From positions 42,081,979 to 42,145,978 of the forward strand of contig OX421963.1 of the NCBI GenBank assembly GCA_949128115.1: a DNA stretch of 64,000 nt, given 5' to 3'. Position numbers and translations under genes: made by a program. The stretch comes from Anaspis maculata. Its lineage: Eukaryota > Arthropoda > Insecta > Coleoptera > Scraptiidae. The notes beneath the pieces are model-generated. The model did no database searches, had not been told where the DNA came from, and saw nothing but the letters and a program-made list of their open reading frames with translations. Positions 11,836-24,224 of this stretch are shown piece by piece; position 1 is the stretch's first letter, and every line of letters starts with the position of its first letter.

Positions 11836-14747
11836 TGCATCACCAAATTAGAAATTACACACAAATGAATGTATTCAGTGCCACTTTTCCGAGAAGACCA
11901 TTAAAACTCGAGAACTGGAGCCACCTCTGTTGCGCACACTAAACCAGTTGGAGGGGTGCAAAGGATGCCAATTCACCCAATTCACATACACAGTGACATC
12001 ACTGAAATGCGAACGGAACCAGATATATTTCAAATGTCTCATATACTGTTCCCTGTGCCTCACTGTTACCCATCAGTCTCTAGTGGTAGCTCAAATGCCG
12101 CAATTCTTTTATATATGATAATCGGAAGGAGAGCCTCGGTTTTCACTATGGTTCTCCACAAGTTCCGTCTTCCGTCCTCGCCTAAAGGTCATCTGTGCTG
12201 GGCAGTTTCATCCCGTCCACACTCTATCGTTCAACTTTAGGATTAAGAGGTATTACATGCGGTTACAACAAGACTTTAAGAAATGACACATAACCCTTTG
12301 TGTCAATGTTTCATCCAATAACGCTTTGCCGGTTCCACCAAGACACCGCCACCGTCGGCGTCGGAGCCTTTATAGACAACACTCCTCACACACACGTCCA
12401 TCATGATTCATATCTCTTATTGATTCCCTTTGACGGCTTTCGCATCGCCTCAAGACTCAAGACCAACAAAAAATAAAAACACTGTGTGTGTATTGAATCT
12501 CTTGCCTTATTGGATTAATTGCATGCGACAGCGGGCGAATCTAAATTGTAACCGCATCAAATGTCCTGATTTTCATATCAAACCGTCATCCTTCGGGTTA
12601 CCGGAGATCCCTCGAGAGAATCTCTCTCATCGGCGTAGATCTGGCCCGTGGACATCCTCGCATTTTACGAAAGCGGCGTATTCAAAAGGGCGGCAAAATA
12701 AAGCGCGCACCAACCCGTTAATTTTGCAACCCAACAGTGCGAAACAGAACACATTGTAGCCGTTAATTAAGTTAATTTAGTGACCAGTGTTGTCGAATTA
12801 TTCCCGGCGAAATGCGAGAAGAGGTCTTCTTAATCTGACTGGAGTGTGTTTACTTAGTGCTTAATTACAATGAGTTAAAGCCTCGCGCGCTGGCTGCGCC
12901 AGTCGGCCCCTATAAAACGACGATGAGGAGAAGAGCACACTGGCCCGAACAGTTGAAGTCAATTCGTGGGGGGTTGACTCTGTTTTCATGCAGAATTAAT
13001 TACGTTATTTTCGTTGGACTTAATAGGGTTAAATTCCAGGGACACACGCGCGCCGCACACGGCATTTTTAAGGGTGCTCTCTCTTCGGGTGTGCTCTCGA
13101 CGCGTCCCGAAACCTCAAAACAGAAAAAGTGCATTTCCAATTCGCGTACGGATTCAGAGAGGACGCACAAACGTGGAGAGAGATGGAGAGGAAGGGAAAT
13201 TCGTTTTTGGGGCTTTGGTCGGGCGGTTGGAGCTATACGCCGCCGTATTTTGAATTTATAATGAAACGAAACCCAGGCAGAGAGCAGCACAACTATAGTA
13301 TGGCAACAAATGTGCCACCAATTGTTCCCCCAGGATAGCTTCCATGAGGGAAGTTTATCTAGAGTTGGATCATGGATCGTTTTTAATTAGGCGCCGTTTA
13401 ATTTATACTACTGCTAATATTCATAATGGCAAATTGCGTATACTTGCACTGTTACGGGAGGATTATTATATCCTATCCGTTTTCATTAGTAAAATTTTTG
13501 GCTATTATTCACAGGCAGCTTATATTTTCTGCTTTTTTTTTCCATCCTTGTCTCTACCACCAAATTGCATCAATGATTCCATGGTATATCTTTATTGTAT
13601 TACACGTCTGTGGCATTATATTTATTTTAGTTTGATTTGATTCAATTGCATTGTTTAATGAGGCGACGTTTAGCTATAATAAGTTGATCTACCATGGAAC
13701 CTCGGGGACAGCGTAAAATATCCATGGATGTAGCGGAGTTTGAACCCACACAGGGCAGCGAGAATGGCTTGGATCACTATCACCACAGAGTATCAAACCA
13801 GAAGCGACACTTTATTGTTGTAGCCTGTGTTGTAGCATTGTTGTGCATTTACTATGCAAATGCTACTTGACATTTGGTGAGTCTAAAAGTTTGAAGTTAG
13901 GTGCCAGACTTACCATCCTTTCCTTATTTAGTAGATCAGAATCCTGGTAATTCCTTTTTCGCACATGCAAAAATATTGTAGGGACAGAATTTGAACAAAG
14001 TCTGTTCTTTTTGTAACTTGAAAGTATAGTATCACAAAAATGAGCCGCACATATGTTATGATTCACCCTCGGATTTTCCCGAAGAGACTCTCCAGTTTTA
14101 TTCATCTAGTCCTTACGGTTGCAAGCTTCTAGCCATATTTTTTTCGCTCTATGTAGAAGTGGATATAACAATTTTGCTGAACAAAACAGCTACCTTTAAT
14201 GTTTTATTCACTTTAATGTAAATTGTATCTCACCTTTCCACTTCCCTAGGAAACTTGAAAAAATATGCTTCTTGAGGGACGAATTATTCACACATCCACG
14301 TACCGCACAAGAACGTTCCCCTATTGCATTCTCTTTTTTTTTGCTCAAAATCTTGTCGAATTTGGCATTGACAAAATCCGTCAAGATTACCTATATTATT
14401 TTTAAGTTGACGGATACACTAATTTCGGTCTAGGCGACTGGACCATGAAAATGTTTGTAGTCAGTGTCGCTTCTGTAAACAACTCGGCCACCAATGCTCT
14501 AAATGCCATAAATGCTCCTTTTTTTTATCATATCTATTCCCTTACTGATTGCAGGCGCATGCATCATACATTACGGTGCTTCTCAAAATACATCTTTTTG
14601 TTCATGTGTTTTTTCGGAACTATTAGAAGATAGCTCTTTCTTCCTAGAAGAAGATTTTTTTTCAGAAGTTTATTTCCCAATACAATCGAGAGCCATCCCT
14701 CATCAGTGACTGGTGCCTGGCAACGCTCAGCTCAACCCTTGAACTGT
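11836..14747. other. Unique-looking block with a TATA-type promoter candidate and many TAAT cores
   Basis: This stretch lacks the repeats seen elsewhere and is less AT-rich around 12300-13330. Short ORFs of 60-130 codons on both strands, e.g. 12857-13261, match nothing I know. Several TAATTA/TTAATT cores occur (12762-12780, 12860, 12995, 13385-13400). It is the best candidate in the window for single-copy host DNA, but no exon can be demonstrated. Confidence 0.35.
12911..12918 (+). promoter_or_regulatory. TATA-box candidate
   Basis: CTATAAAA follows a CG-rich segment. A transcription start would fall near 12940. No gene downstream can be proved, so this is only a positional candidate. Confidence 0.2.
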
Positions 14748-14795
14748 TTTTAGCGCATTTTCCATCTTGATGAAAATCGCTATTGCAACCGCTTT

Positions 14796-14826
14796 GTCCG
14801 TCCGTCCGTCCGTCCGTCCGTCCGTT
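14796..14826 (+). repeat. (TCCG)n microsatellite
   Basis: About seven TCCG units near the left end of the element. Similar arrays occur at the same place in the copy at 42056-42082 and, shorter and mutated, at 6504-6520. The array is therefore part of the element and not an independent microsatellite. Confidence 0.85.
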
Positions 14827-15037
14827 CCTCGAACTCCTCCCAAACTAGACGACCTAGCTTTCTAATTTTTTCGCTGTTACATAGCTGCCACTCCCAAAGG
14901 AGGGCTAGGCTATATTGGATGTCCATATTGCGCCGCCAACATAGAGAAAACCGCCCCCGATAAACTTGAAATAACATAATATTGCACTTTCTACCAGGCC
15001 TGATGCTCTGGTGTTCTCATTTTTTGAATAATACATA

Positions 15038-16506
15038 AAGTGCTCGCCAATTGAAATGGTCCACCCAAAAAATACAGTCACATTCAATGTGTCATAACTT
15101 TTGAATGAATAAACTATTGTGAATCGTTTTATGTTTTCTACTTAGCTAACGTATTGGACTACAACATGTCATGGACTATTTTTGGTACAAGTGTTTCGTA
15201 TCAATTATACAGGGTCCTCAATCAGGTACCGCAAAAATGGAAAAGTTTGAACAGGTCCCATTTTACAGAAAATAGTTTTTGGTTTTTTCCAAGTGTTCCA
15301 GGGGAGTTGTTATAACCGTAACTCGAATCGTTTTCAATTTTTTTTTGCCTATCTGGTTTAATTACAGGGTGATCTGAAAAATGTAACCTTTTAGTTTTGC
15401 AGTAATAACTTTATTCGTTGTTGGCCGATTTTGGAAAATGAGGGCTCTTGTTGAAGCTGAAGGATCAAGGATCAGAATTGACTTTAGATGGAAATTCTGG
15501 GAAAGGGATTGAATCAAAAGTGACTTGAATGACAAACTTGCTAGAGATCCGGTTTAGGGAAGGTATTAAACAAATAACAACTTGTCTTCAAACAAACCAT
15601 CCTTTCTGAACATTTTAAGGTGTTTCCCATTTGTATGGGGCGAAACTTGTGACAATGAATCCAAATCAGAAATGGATGCTTCCAACGAAGAATACGGGAC
15701 GTTTTTCACCTAAAAATAGACGAAACCTAGGTTACGAAGATCAGAACTGGTGCCTATTTCATCAAATGTGGAGGGAATATTCGACAATAAGAAGATAACC
15801 TGGGTTACGTGCATTTTCAGTCGAGGAAGGTCCGGTATTATCTTCTGAAAAGTGAATTTGTAAAATGGGTCCCGCATCGACAATTTTCATCACCTCAAAT
15901 CGGAAAATACCTCAAAATGTTCGGAAATAAAAGTCTGTTTGAAGGCAAGTTGATTTTTATTTAGTTCTTTCCCTGAACCTGATTTCTAGGGTGCTTCATA
16001 TTTAGGTCATTTTTGAATCCTTCGCTTTTTCAAAAATTTTGTCTCCAGTCAGTTTCGATCCTCGAGCCTTCTCATCTGAGTCTTGAGCTTCAACATGAGT
16101 CCTTATTTTCTAAAATCAACCAACAATTGAAATAGATATAAATGTCAGACCAGAAGGTTGCATTTTTGAGATCACTGTGTAATTGGAGGAGATAGACTCA
16201 AAATTTTGAAAACTACCTCAAGGTATAGGAACAACATCTTACCTAAAACACTTGGAAAAAACAAAAAACCTTTTTTTGTGAAATAGGACCAGTTCAAACT
16301 TATCCATTTTTGCAGTACCTGATTGAGCGCCCTGTATAATTGATACAAAATGCCTGTACCAAAAACGGCCCATGACATGTTGTAACTCAATCCGTGAGCT
16401 AATCAGAAAACATAAAACGATTTGAAATAGTCTAGTCATTCAAGAGTTATGTCACTTTGAATGTGACTGAATTTTTTGGGTGGACCATTTCAATTGGCGA
16501 GCACTT
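15038..16506. mobile_element. 1469-bp snapback element with TA duplication
   Basis: The ends AAGTGCTCGCCAATTGAAAT and its complement are inverted. Complementarity runs almost the whole length: arms about 15038-15640 and 15895-16506, with a ~250-bp loop. It lies between TA (15036-15037) and TA (16507-16508). The paralogous copy at 42293-42294 has one TA and no insertion, which fixes both boundaries. A TA duplication is typical of Tc1/mariner-type transposition, but no transposase is present, so the superfamily is inferred only from target choice. Confidence 0.85.
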
Positions 16507-16610
16507 TAGTTGCCACTTATAAACGTGAGCCAAGAAACATTCCGTCTTCAATATGCGCCGCCGACATGGAAAAACTGCTAAAAACCGCCCCCAATCACTT
16601 TAAAATGAAA

Positions 16611-17790
16611 AACATAAACCCGAAGACATAGCGATCTGATTCTTTCGGTATATAAATAGCTGACTAAAAATGGAAAAGGATAGGCTACTTTTGGTTAGTC
16701 GCCGCCCCCAGATTCCGCCCCCAAACGATAAAAAGTGCAACTTTCATAAATGTTACTGATTGAGATGTTCCCTTAAACATTTAGAAACTGCCAACTCAAA
16801 TTGTGCAACATTTGCTTAGCCGAACGCTGCCGCTCCCACACGCCGCCCCCAAAGCAAGAGATAAATGTAAAACATAAACCCGAAGACATAGCGATCTAAG
16901 TTTTTCGCTATATGGATAGCTGACTGAAAATGGTAAAGAATAGGCTACTTTTGATATGGCGCCGCCTCCAGCTTCCGCCCCCAAAAGAAAAAAAGTGCGA
17001 CTTTCAACAATTTTCACTGATTTAGCTGATAATGTTACCTCGAACATTCAGAAACTCTTGACTCAAACTGTGCAAGAATTTCTTTGCCAAACTGCCGCTC
17101 CCACACGCCGCCCCCAAAGTGAGAGATAGATGTAAAACATGAACCTGAAGACATAGCGATCTAAATCTTTCACTATATTGATAGCTGACTAAAATTGGAA
17201 AAAGATGGGCCACTTTTAATTAGCCGCCGCCTCCAGCCGCCGCCTCCAGCTGCCGCCTCCAGCTACCGCCTCCAAACCAAAAAAAATGCAACTTTCACAA
17301 TTTTCACTGATTGTCATATTCCCCTTACATTCAGAAACTCTCAACTCAAACTGTGCAACATTTACTTTGCCGAATGCTGCCGCCCCCACACGCTGCCCTC
17401 AAAGTGAGAGATGAATGAAAAACATAAACCCGAAGACATAACGATCTAATTCTTTCGCTATATGGATAGCTAACTAAAAATGGGAAAGAGTAGGCTACTT
17501 TTGATATTGCGCCGCCTCCAACTTCCACCCCTAAAAGAAAAAAGTGCAAATTTCAATAATTTCCACTGATTTACATTTTAATGTTACCTCAAACATTCAG
17601 AAACTCTAAACTCAAACTGTGGAAGAATTTCTTTGCCACACTCTGCCGCTCCAACACGCCGCCCCCAAAGTAAGAGATAAATGTATAACATAACCCTGAA
17701 GACATAGCGATCTAATTGTTCCGCTATAGAGATAGCTGACTAAAAATGGGAAGAGATAGGCCACTTTTGATTAGTCGCCCATTCCCGCCC
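16611..17790 (+). repeat. Tandem array of ~265-bp C-rich units
   Basis: Units start at AACATAAACCCGAAGACATA-like sequences at about 16611, 16871, 17135, 17421 and 17687 (spacings about 260, 264, 286 and 266; the last is partial). Each unit has a CCGCCCCCA pair near one third of its length, a GTGCAACTTTCA box, and a second CCGCTCCCACACGCCGCCCCC cluster. Units differ by many substitutions and by expansion of the CCGCCTCCAGC motif in the third unit (17225-17272). Confidence 0.85.
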
Positions 17791-17958
17791 ATGATTAGTA
17801 CTCCATTCTGATAACAAAATATCACAATGAGTTTCGAATGAAGAAAGTGGGCAAGGAATGGTGTTTCTCCTTCAACCAAATTTCTTTACGTTCATAATAT
17901 GCCTCTTTGAGAAAATGCGCTACTGAGACTCACGCACGTGAAGGCATACTCACTTGTT

Positions 17959-20900
17959 TTATTTTTGCCAGGTGAGAGGCCTATCGAGATGCAGGCCGTG
18001 GTACCGTGTGTTGTCTGCATGTGGTGGTTTTTTGCTATTGAGTTTTACTGCAAGACAGGTTTCCTTACGCAGGGTGAAGGCACGTGAATCGACTTCAACT
18101 AATTTGCTCTAATTCATCATCTTTTGAGCCAATTTTAGGTAGAAGAACTGATAAGTAGAATTGAGAAACGAACACTGATGACTGACACTCAGGTACTGGA
18201 CATATCTGATTACGTGACATTTATATGGTAACCTAGCCATCTACTTCACCTACTGCGTGGTTCTGTTTACCCAGAATGCATTTCACCTTAATAATGTCAG
18301 TTACAGCAATGAATTAATTCTATTGGTTGAAAAGCATTCCACTAACCATCAATAACGCAAAGTAGATCAAAATGCAATAGTGACTTTTTTCATAACTGAG
18401 CAAAAGTCAGCCCTGTTGGCGACCCCTTGAAGTTGAATAAGAATGAAACCTTGAAAACCTTGATATGAGAGAGGAAAAAATCAGAGGGTGCTCCAAAGAA
18501 AACCGAAGTAGTAATTTGTATTATCAGGCCTATCAGGTCAGTAAACTGCACATTTATACGAGTGCTAGTCAAGTTTGTAGTCCGAGGCGGATGCCGAGGT
18601 TTACAAATGCGAGCACTCGCAAATCCGTTTCGGGACGAGTGGTACACAACATTTCACATGCCGAATATTCTAGTTGTAGACTAAAATCATCAACCCGTTT
18701 TAGCTTGACGTCTGTCGCTCTTGACAGGCACTTGGATTTGACAAAGTGAATGTTATACCAAAACAGAAACAAAAATAAAATGTAACCAAATTTGTTGATC
18801 CTATTAACAAAAAATCTTGGAAAACAAAAATGTGGATCTGTCGATCATTTTAAATTTCTAAAACATGTTTATTAAGGCTCATTATTTCCTATTGGGAGGT
18901 ACGAAGTTTCCGGGGAAAAAAACAAAGCCAAGGCACCTGATAAAGGTAAAATCAATGATAATAATGTGTGACCCACGAGTTAAAAGTCAATGATGAGTTG
19001 AAAAACCATTATAAAAATATTCGTACCTCAAAATTTGTTATTGTTACTTAATTTAAATTTATGATACCAACCGTTAACCTAAAATCCTGATTATATATGC
19101 CGTTCACGTTTCAAATTCAGTAGATTTTTGGAGCAAAAAATTAGGTGACAAGCTGAGGTACTACGGTTACGGGGTGATGACACCTACAAAGTTTTGGAGC
19201 AAAACTATCAGCGACCATCAGCCGTATCCTCCCAGCGCTCTAGGGTGTCTCTTAATTTTTACTCCAAAAAGTCATCCTACTGAAAATAAAATAGAACGAG
19301 ATATACTTTTTGTCGGCCTAGACCGAATGTGCTCATAAAGTTCCAGGGTGATTTTGAGATGTGATAACTCTTCAAAGCCGATGCCAGACGGATGTACGAA
19401 CATAATGTTTTCGTGCCTTATTATATAAGAACCCACCTTAGCATTAATTCACCCTCAAGTAATAACTATTTTTTTTACTAATCCTACTACTCCGTACTTC
19501 TTTTGGAAAAAGTTTCATTTGGCCGATTGTCCACGTCCCCAACACCTGCCCACTCGTAAAAATCCCAGCCTCACCTTTTATCTGCGTATGCTGAATTCGC
19601 ACACACGATGAAGGTGTATTCCTTCTAACATGCATTAGGAACGCAAACAGGGATGGAATGGAAGCCCCAGCCAGCAGCAGCAGAGGAGATTATGTATATG
19701 TGTAAGCGACAAATAAGAAAAGTTCTTCGGCGGGAATAACGTTCATTGTTGCGTTACGACGAGCACGATTTGATGTGAAAGTACATTTGTATACGGTTGA
19801 CTTGATATAGTATAAACAAAGTTAGCGGTATACGTAGAAAGACCCCGCGGCTTGCACTAAGTTGCATCCAGGTAGTATAAATTCGTACTGTATGCGGATT
19901 TACTTGTTATAATGTACCTACTCACTCGCATGAGAGTATGGTCTGAAAGGAAAGAGAAGTAAGCCGTAAGTACCGAAGGCACTTGGTGCAGAGCTGTGTG
20001 TGCTCTGGGCACACAACTGTTCGGTGCATTCATCATCATTAGTTTCCCCCGTAGCAAGCATACCTTAACATTTCTTCTTCGCTTAAGTCTCTGCATAATG
20101 CTAATGTCTTGATTTGTCTTTGTTTTAGGTAAGTTGCGGACCTGCCGGCTAGTCGATTCTGAGCCGGAAGCCTAAAGGTTGTTCACATACTTTTCATAGG
20201 TAGGTATTATATAGAATACCTATGTCTCTTAAAGATATATCGAACTTGATTGTATTAACAAATCAACATCGTTCGTCAAACGTTCGCCAAATCTGAAGAC
20301 TTGAACCAAAAGTTTTAGATCACCGATTTCAACGATCCATACCTACCAAACAGTAGGCGCTCAGAGATCATATAGAGAAATAGACAGTTACTATGTGAGG
20401 GAAACTGGCAACCAGATGAACCTACTCCGATGCCTACGCTTTATTATCTTGGTACACTGAATTTAGCAACATGGACTTAGAGAAAGATAACCGTTTAGAT
20501 CTACGTGTACCGTGTACCCTATTAGAAGAAAAATTACTCGACAATCTGTAATCAGGCTAACTGGGTGATGGTGTCTAACTAAGTAAGGGGCAAAATTCGT
20601 GTCTGGCCGACCCAAGAACCCTGGTATAAATTTTAATTTAATTTTATCGGGGGAAGGCGGAAGACGCGCAAAAGGGTGATTAAATCTACCTCTAGCCGTG
20701 ATTTGTCAGTTCGGATCGCTCTTGGTGGATGTTTCTGTTTAAATGAGAGGGGCTGGGCGCTCGCCTTATCCATTCCCATAATAAAATTAAAGTAGCTCAA
20801 GTTGAGGGATGCCGTGACGGAAATTGTATTTTTCCAAAGAGAGTAAGCCGTTTATAAACACGCATCGCACAGTGAAAATGCCACTAATTGGCGAGAGGCC

Positions 20901-21095
20901 ACGGGAATACGTAAACGGTATGTATGCCCACCGTAAGTCTTGTTTTGCATGCCCGGCATTACCTGTAATTTGGGCATAACGCTGCGGTTCGCGGGTGGAG
21001 AAAATTTCAGTCGTTTTCTGGTCGGGTCTGGGCAATTCAAAGTTTCTCTGCGAAACTAATTGTTTACGTCATGTAAGACTAGTAAGACGCTTACA
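17959..21095. other. Spacer with one MITE copy
   Basis: No gene recognised. A hairpin-type MITE copy occurs at about 19098-19310. ORFs of 60-94 codons are scattered on both strands without homology I can name. Confidence 0.4.
19098..19310. mobile_element. Old copy of the 62374-62587 hairpin MITE
   Basis: AGTAGATTTTTGGAGC with GTGACAAGCTGAGG on the left, and ACTCCAAAAAGTCATCCTACT on the right, match the arms of the MITE near 62374. The loop shares the CCATCAGCCGTA box. It is more diverged than the other copy. Confidence 0.6.
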
Positions 21096-21098
21096 ATT

Positions 21099-21993
21099 GA
21101 CCTTTCCAAAAATAAAGGATAGAGAATGATTTTGACAGTTGTCCCAATCTACGCAAAGCATTTCGCGTATTGCGCACATTTCGCGGTTGCATGATGTCAT
21201 GTTAACGTCAGATTCCATGCGTCATGAGCATGTCCTCAAAATCTCTGTTTGTTTTGGTCGGAAAAACGATGAAGAAATCATCAGTGAAGTGTACACTGGA
21301 AGAAAATCCTTCCAGATGGAGAAACGGAGTATCAGGAAGAAGTCATAGTGAAAGCGAAGACAGGCGGAAATACCAATGCGTATTCATTCAGGCAAAGCTG
21401 TATCTCGACAACTACTGTTGATCTATCTGTAGAATTGTATAGCTGCAGAGGATTCACCACTCTATTATCGCAGTTAAAGGGATTTTAGTGCCCTGATTTA
21501 TGACAAGTGCTAAGCGGAAAAGACAAATTTGATGGGTACTGGTCCATCAAAACTTCAGCAGTTCCCAATTTTGGATGATGCCACCAGAAATACTTTGCGC
21601 CACTCTCACAGTTCCAGGGGTAGAAACTTCGACGAGTGGTTTCGTAGGAAGGAGAAGCCAGATAAAAGTTTGAACAGCCCTGGGGTTCTCTTGCACAAAA
21701 TGGGTCGTGTCTTGCCTAGGTGAATTTTGTTTCTTCAACTCTCAATAAAGCCAAATCGGTGTATTTCGTAAAATTATACATGGAACCATGAGGCTTCTTC
21801 AGATTATTTTCGCACAAGGTACCTAACACAGCAATAAGTAACCACTTTTGCAAGTCTATCCTTTCTACGCTCGGTGCTTGCCTATGCCTCTGACACTTCA
21901 ACTATGAGATGACTGTACACTGACAGTTGTCCCAATCTACGCAAAATCATGACGTCATAATAGAAAAGAACAAGCGCAAATTTGGAAAGGTCT
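21099..21993 (+). mobile_element. 895-bp MITE (full-length relative of 2348-2699)
   Basis: It starts GACCTTTCCAAA and ends TTTGGAAAGGTCT, an inverted terminus, within ATT (21096-21098) and ATT (21994-21996). A subterminal box GACAGTTGTCCCAATCTACG occurs in the same orientation near both ends (21136 and 21932). No protein is recognised inside; the 64-codon ORF at 21529 is not informative. The shorter copy at 2348-2699 confirms the ends. Confidence 0.75.
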
Positions 21994-22826
21994 ATTAGAT
22001 AGCTGTTTGAAAAACAGACATTAATTCCATTTTTATACGGAGAACTTCTGCAGCTATTGCAGCAGGAATTCTTCTATTTTTGCTTGTTTTATACTGTGTA
22101 TTTTTCTTAACATAAAGTGTGTTAGTAGCTATACATGGAGAACTTTGACAAAACGATGATAAGTAACGTTATTTGATAGAGATCGTGATGGAAAAAAAAT
22201 GGTACGGGGTAACGTTCAAACGCCCAAAAAAGTTCCATGCAAAACATTTTTCAGAAATGTCAAGTAGGCTCCGACCTGTTATGCATTCCGCTGGTCCACT
22301 CTCTTGCGTTGCTTGCAGTTCTCTCTGCAGGGTCTTTGGGGAAGAGCGGGCCAGGGGCGGACTGCATGGGATTGGCCCTGGGGGCTAATAAAGTAAATGT
22401 AAACAATGGTCGTCAAGAAAAGGCGAGTTAAGTAAACTGCGCCGCAGACGGAAATGTTTCGAAAATAATAATAATATTGATAATAATAACCTCATTTTTC
22501 ATCATGTAGAAAAGATGTGCAAAGAGATTGGCAAGAGAGACAGCTGTTGTTATACCGGTCCACATGTTTTGTGGTGTTTTGTTGTGGAAGTTTTGGTTAG
22601 CACGGTTGTGATTTGTACCATTCTGTGCGTCTTTGAACGGTGAATCGGATGAGACATTTCGGACCCAGCGGGGACACATGGTAGCCACGCAAATCCGCGA
22701 AAACTCTTTGTAAGTGCCGCACGGTTCTTATCACGAGACCTTTTTGTGCAACGGCGATATCAACAACTGACACCAGTGGCGTAACGTGAGCACCGAAAAC
22801 AGCTCTTCCTCCCTCGGAAGAGGAAA

Positions 22827-24218
22827 ATGGGAGACGAGAAGGAGCAACTGTTCTTCAATCCTAAAAATAAACTTATGAGAACTCCAACGAAGAAAGAAAC
22901 TCAAGGAACTACGCTAGAAGGAAGCACGAATAAAAAACGAAGAAGATCCAGCCCTAATATCACTTTGAAAAACGTAGAAGATACTCAAGATGAAGCGATT
23001 GAAGACGGAATACTGCAGGAGATAATTGAAGCGTTGCGGGAGATCCGCGTGACTTCTACAAAGGAGAAAGACGGCAACATCCAGTTTCACAGGGCTGATC
23101 AGCTGAACATCTTTGCCCAAACCGCAACAGTTTACGAGAATGTTATAAGGTTGTCCCGGAAAACATATAAACTTGAAAAAGAAATAATGATGTTGAAGTA
23201 TAATGCACTCACTCAGCAGTTTCAAACCCGTGACAACCCGACCCAAGGCAAAACCTTACTTCCGCCGGATGCCCCGGGTGAACTTCACCCCCTGGGAGCA
23301 CCAATAACACCTACTTATGCTGAAACCATCAAGTCTTATGGGAAAATACCGGAGAAACGACAAAACGGCAACAGCGAACCGGAATCATGGAGCTCACCAC
23401 CACCAAGTCAAGAAACTAGAAACGAAATAATACTACAAGCGACAAACAAAGAAGACATCAACGAGAAATGGAAATCTATTCAGCAGACAATAAATCCAAA
23501 AGACATAGATGGAGGCCTCAAAAATGTCATCAAGATTGGTAAAGACAGAATTGTACTTCAAGCACAAAACCAAGGACAAAAAGGAAAAATCCAACAAATT
23601 CTCGAAGATAAAGCAATTCCTGGAGTCGAGATAAGGGACAGTGGTCTCAAAAACCCTACCATCCAACTGTGCGGCATCTCTGCGGAAATAGAACGAGAGG
23701 AAGAACTGAGCAGTAACATTATTCAGCAAAACGAAGAATTGGTCGAGAAATTCGGGAGAGAAGAACTATTGAGGGGGATCAAGATTTTAGCCAAGAAGAA
23801 GTGCCGCAATCAGTACAGAAATAACTGGATACTCGACGTCAAACCTGACATTGCAAGACATATTTTGAGTCAAGGAAAACTGAATATCAATCTTACTCGA
23901 ATCTTCGTCACTGAACTTGTCAACGTCCCCATTTGTTTCCGCTGTTGCATGTTCGGACACGTGGCTAAGAACTGCAGTGACAGGCCTGTTTGTCACAGGT
24001 GCGGACAGAGGAGCAGAGAAGAACATATCAACTGTGACAACCCTTTCAACTGTATCAACTGTCAGCGCATGGGCATTGAGAACAGAACACACTCAGCCAG
24101 GGATAAAGAGTGTCCCTGCTACACAAGAAGAATCCAACAACAAAGAAAAAGCATCAGCTACCACACCGGGGCAGACAACACACATAGTTCGAACACTGAG
24201 ACCGGCGATCACCAATAG
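22827..24218 (+). CDS. LINE ORF1, Gag-like RNA-binding protein with three zinc knuckles
   Basis: 463 codons starting at ATG 22827 (context GAAAATGG). The N-terminus is charged and low-complexity (TKKETQGTT, KKRRRSSPN), followed by a helical acidic segment, a Pro-rich hinge, and a region at about residues 225-355 resembling the RRM-like part of Jockey/I-type ORF1 proteins. The C-terminus has three Cys/His knuckles: CFRCCMFGHVAKNC (about 370-383), CHRCGQ...HINC (about 389-403) and CINCQRMG...HSARDKEC (about 409-427). Such proteins coat LINE RNA in cytoplasmic and nuclear RNPs. The ORF is undamaged and ends at TAG (24216-24218), whose context CAA-TAG-CAA-TCA matches the CARYYA readthrough rule. 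ORF2 follows in the same frame with no ATG of its own before its catalytic domain. The clade is inferred from domain order. Confidence 0.85.
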   Translation: MGDEKEQLFFNPKNKLMRTPTKKETQGTTLEGSTNKKRRRSSPNITLKNVEDTQDEAIEDGILQEIIEALREIRVTSTKEKDGNIQFHRADQLNIFAQTATVYENVIRLSRKTYKLEKEIMMLKYNALTQQFQTRDNPTQGKTLLPPDAPGELHPLGAPITPTYAETIKSYGKIPEKRQNGNSEPESWSSPPPSQETRNEIILQATNKEDINEKWKSIQQTINPKDIDGGLKNVIKIGKDRIVLQAQNQGQKGKIQQILEDKAIPGVEIRDSGLKNPTIQLCGISAEIEREEELSSNIIQQNEELVEKFGREELLRGIKILAKKKCRNQYRNNWILDVKPDIARHILSQGKLNINLTRIFVTELVNVPICFRCCMFGHVAKNCSDRPVCHRCGQRSREEHINCDNPFNCINCQRMGIENRTHSARDKECPCYTRRIQQQRKSISYHTGADNTHSSNTETGDHQ

Positions 24219-24224
24219 CAATCA
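24216..24224 (+). promoter_or_regulatory. Candidate translational readthrough signal (TAG CAA TCA)
   Basis: The ORF1 stop is preceded by CAA and followed by CAATCA, which fits the UAG-CAR-YYA motif known from tobamovirus replicase readthrough. Downstream ORF2 is in phase and lacks an early ATG. Function is inferred. Confidence 0.5.

Larger units (their letters stand above)
14748..17958 (+). mobile_element. Dispersed element with TCCG array and internal C-rich tandem units (copy A)
   Basis: It begins with AGCGCATTTTCC, then AAAATCGCTATTGCAACCGC and a (TCCG)n array at about 14800-14824. It ends near TACTCACTTG at 17958. The left part recurs at 42008-42395 and the right 160 bp recurs inverted at 44733-44900, so three copies lie in the window. 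Between about 16600 and 17790 it carries tandem ~265-bp units. It is interrupted at 15038-16506 by another element; without that it would be about 1.74 kb. It has no coding capacity and its superfamily is unknown. Confidence 0.7.

Noticed and set aside
12857..13290. Overlapping 134-, 96- and 79-codon ORFs near the TATA box as host exons
   Set aside because: Three frames on two strands are open together and none is supported by splice sites or recognisable sequence.
16611..17790. CRISPR-like array
   Set aside because: Units are ~265 bp with no short-repeat/unique-spacer alternation, and the DNA is eukaryotic.
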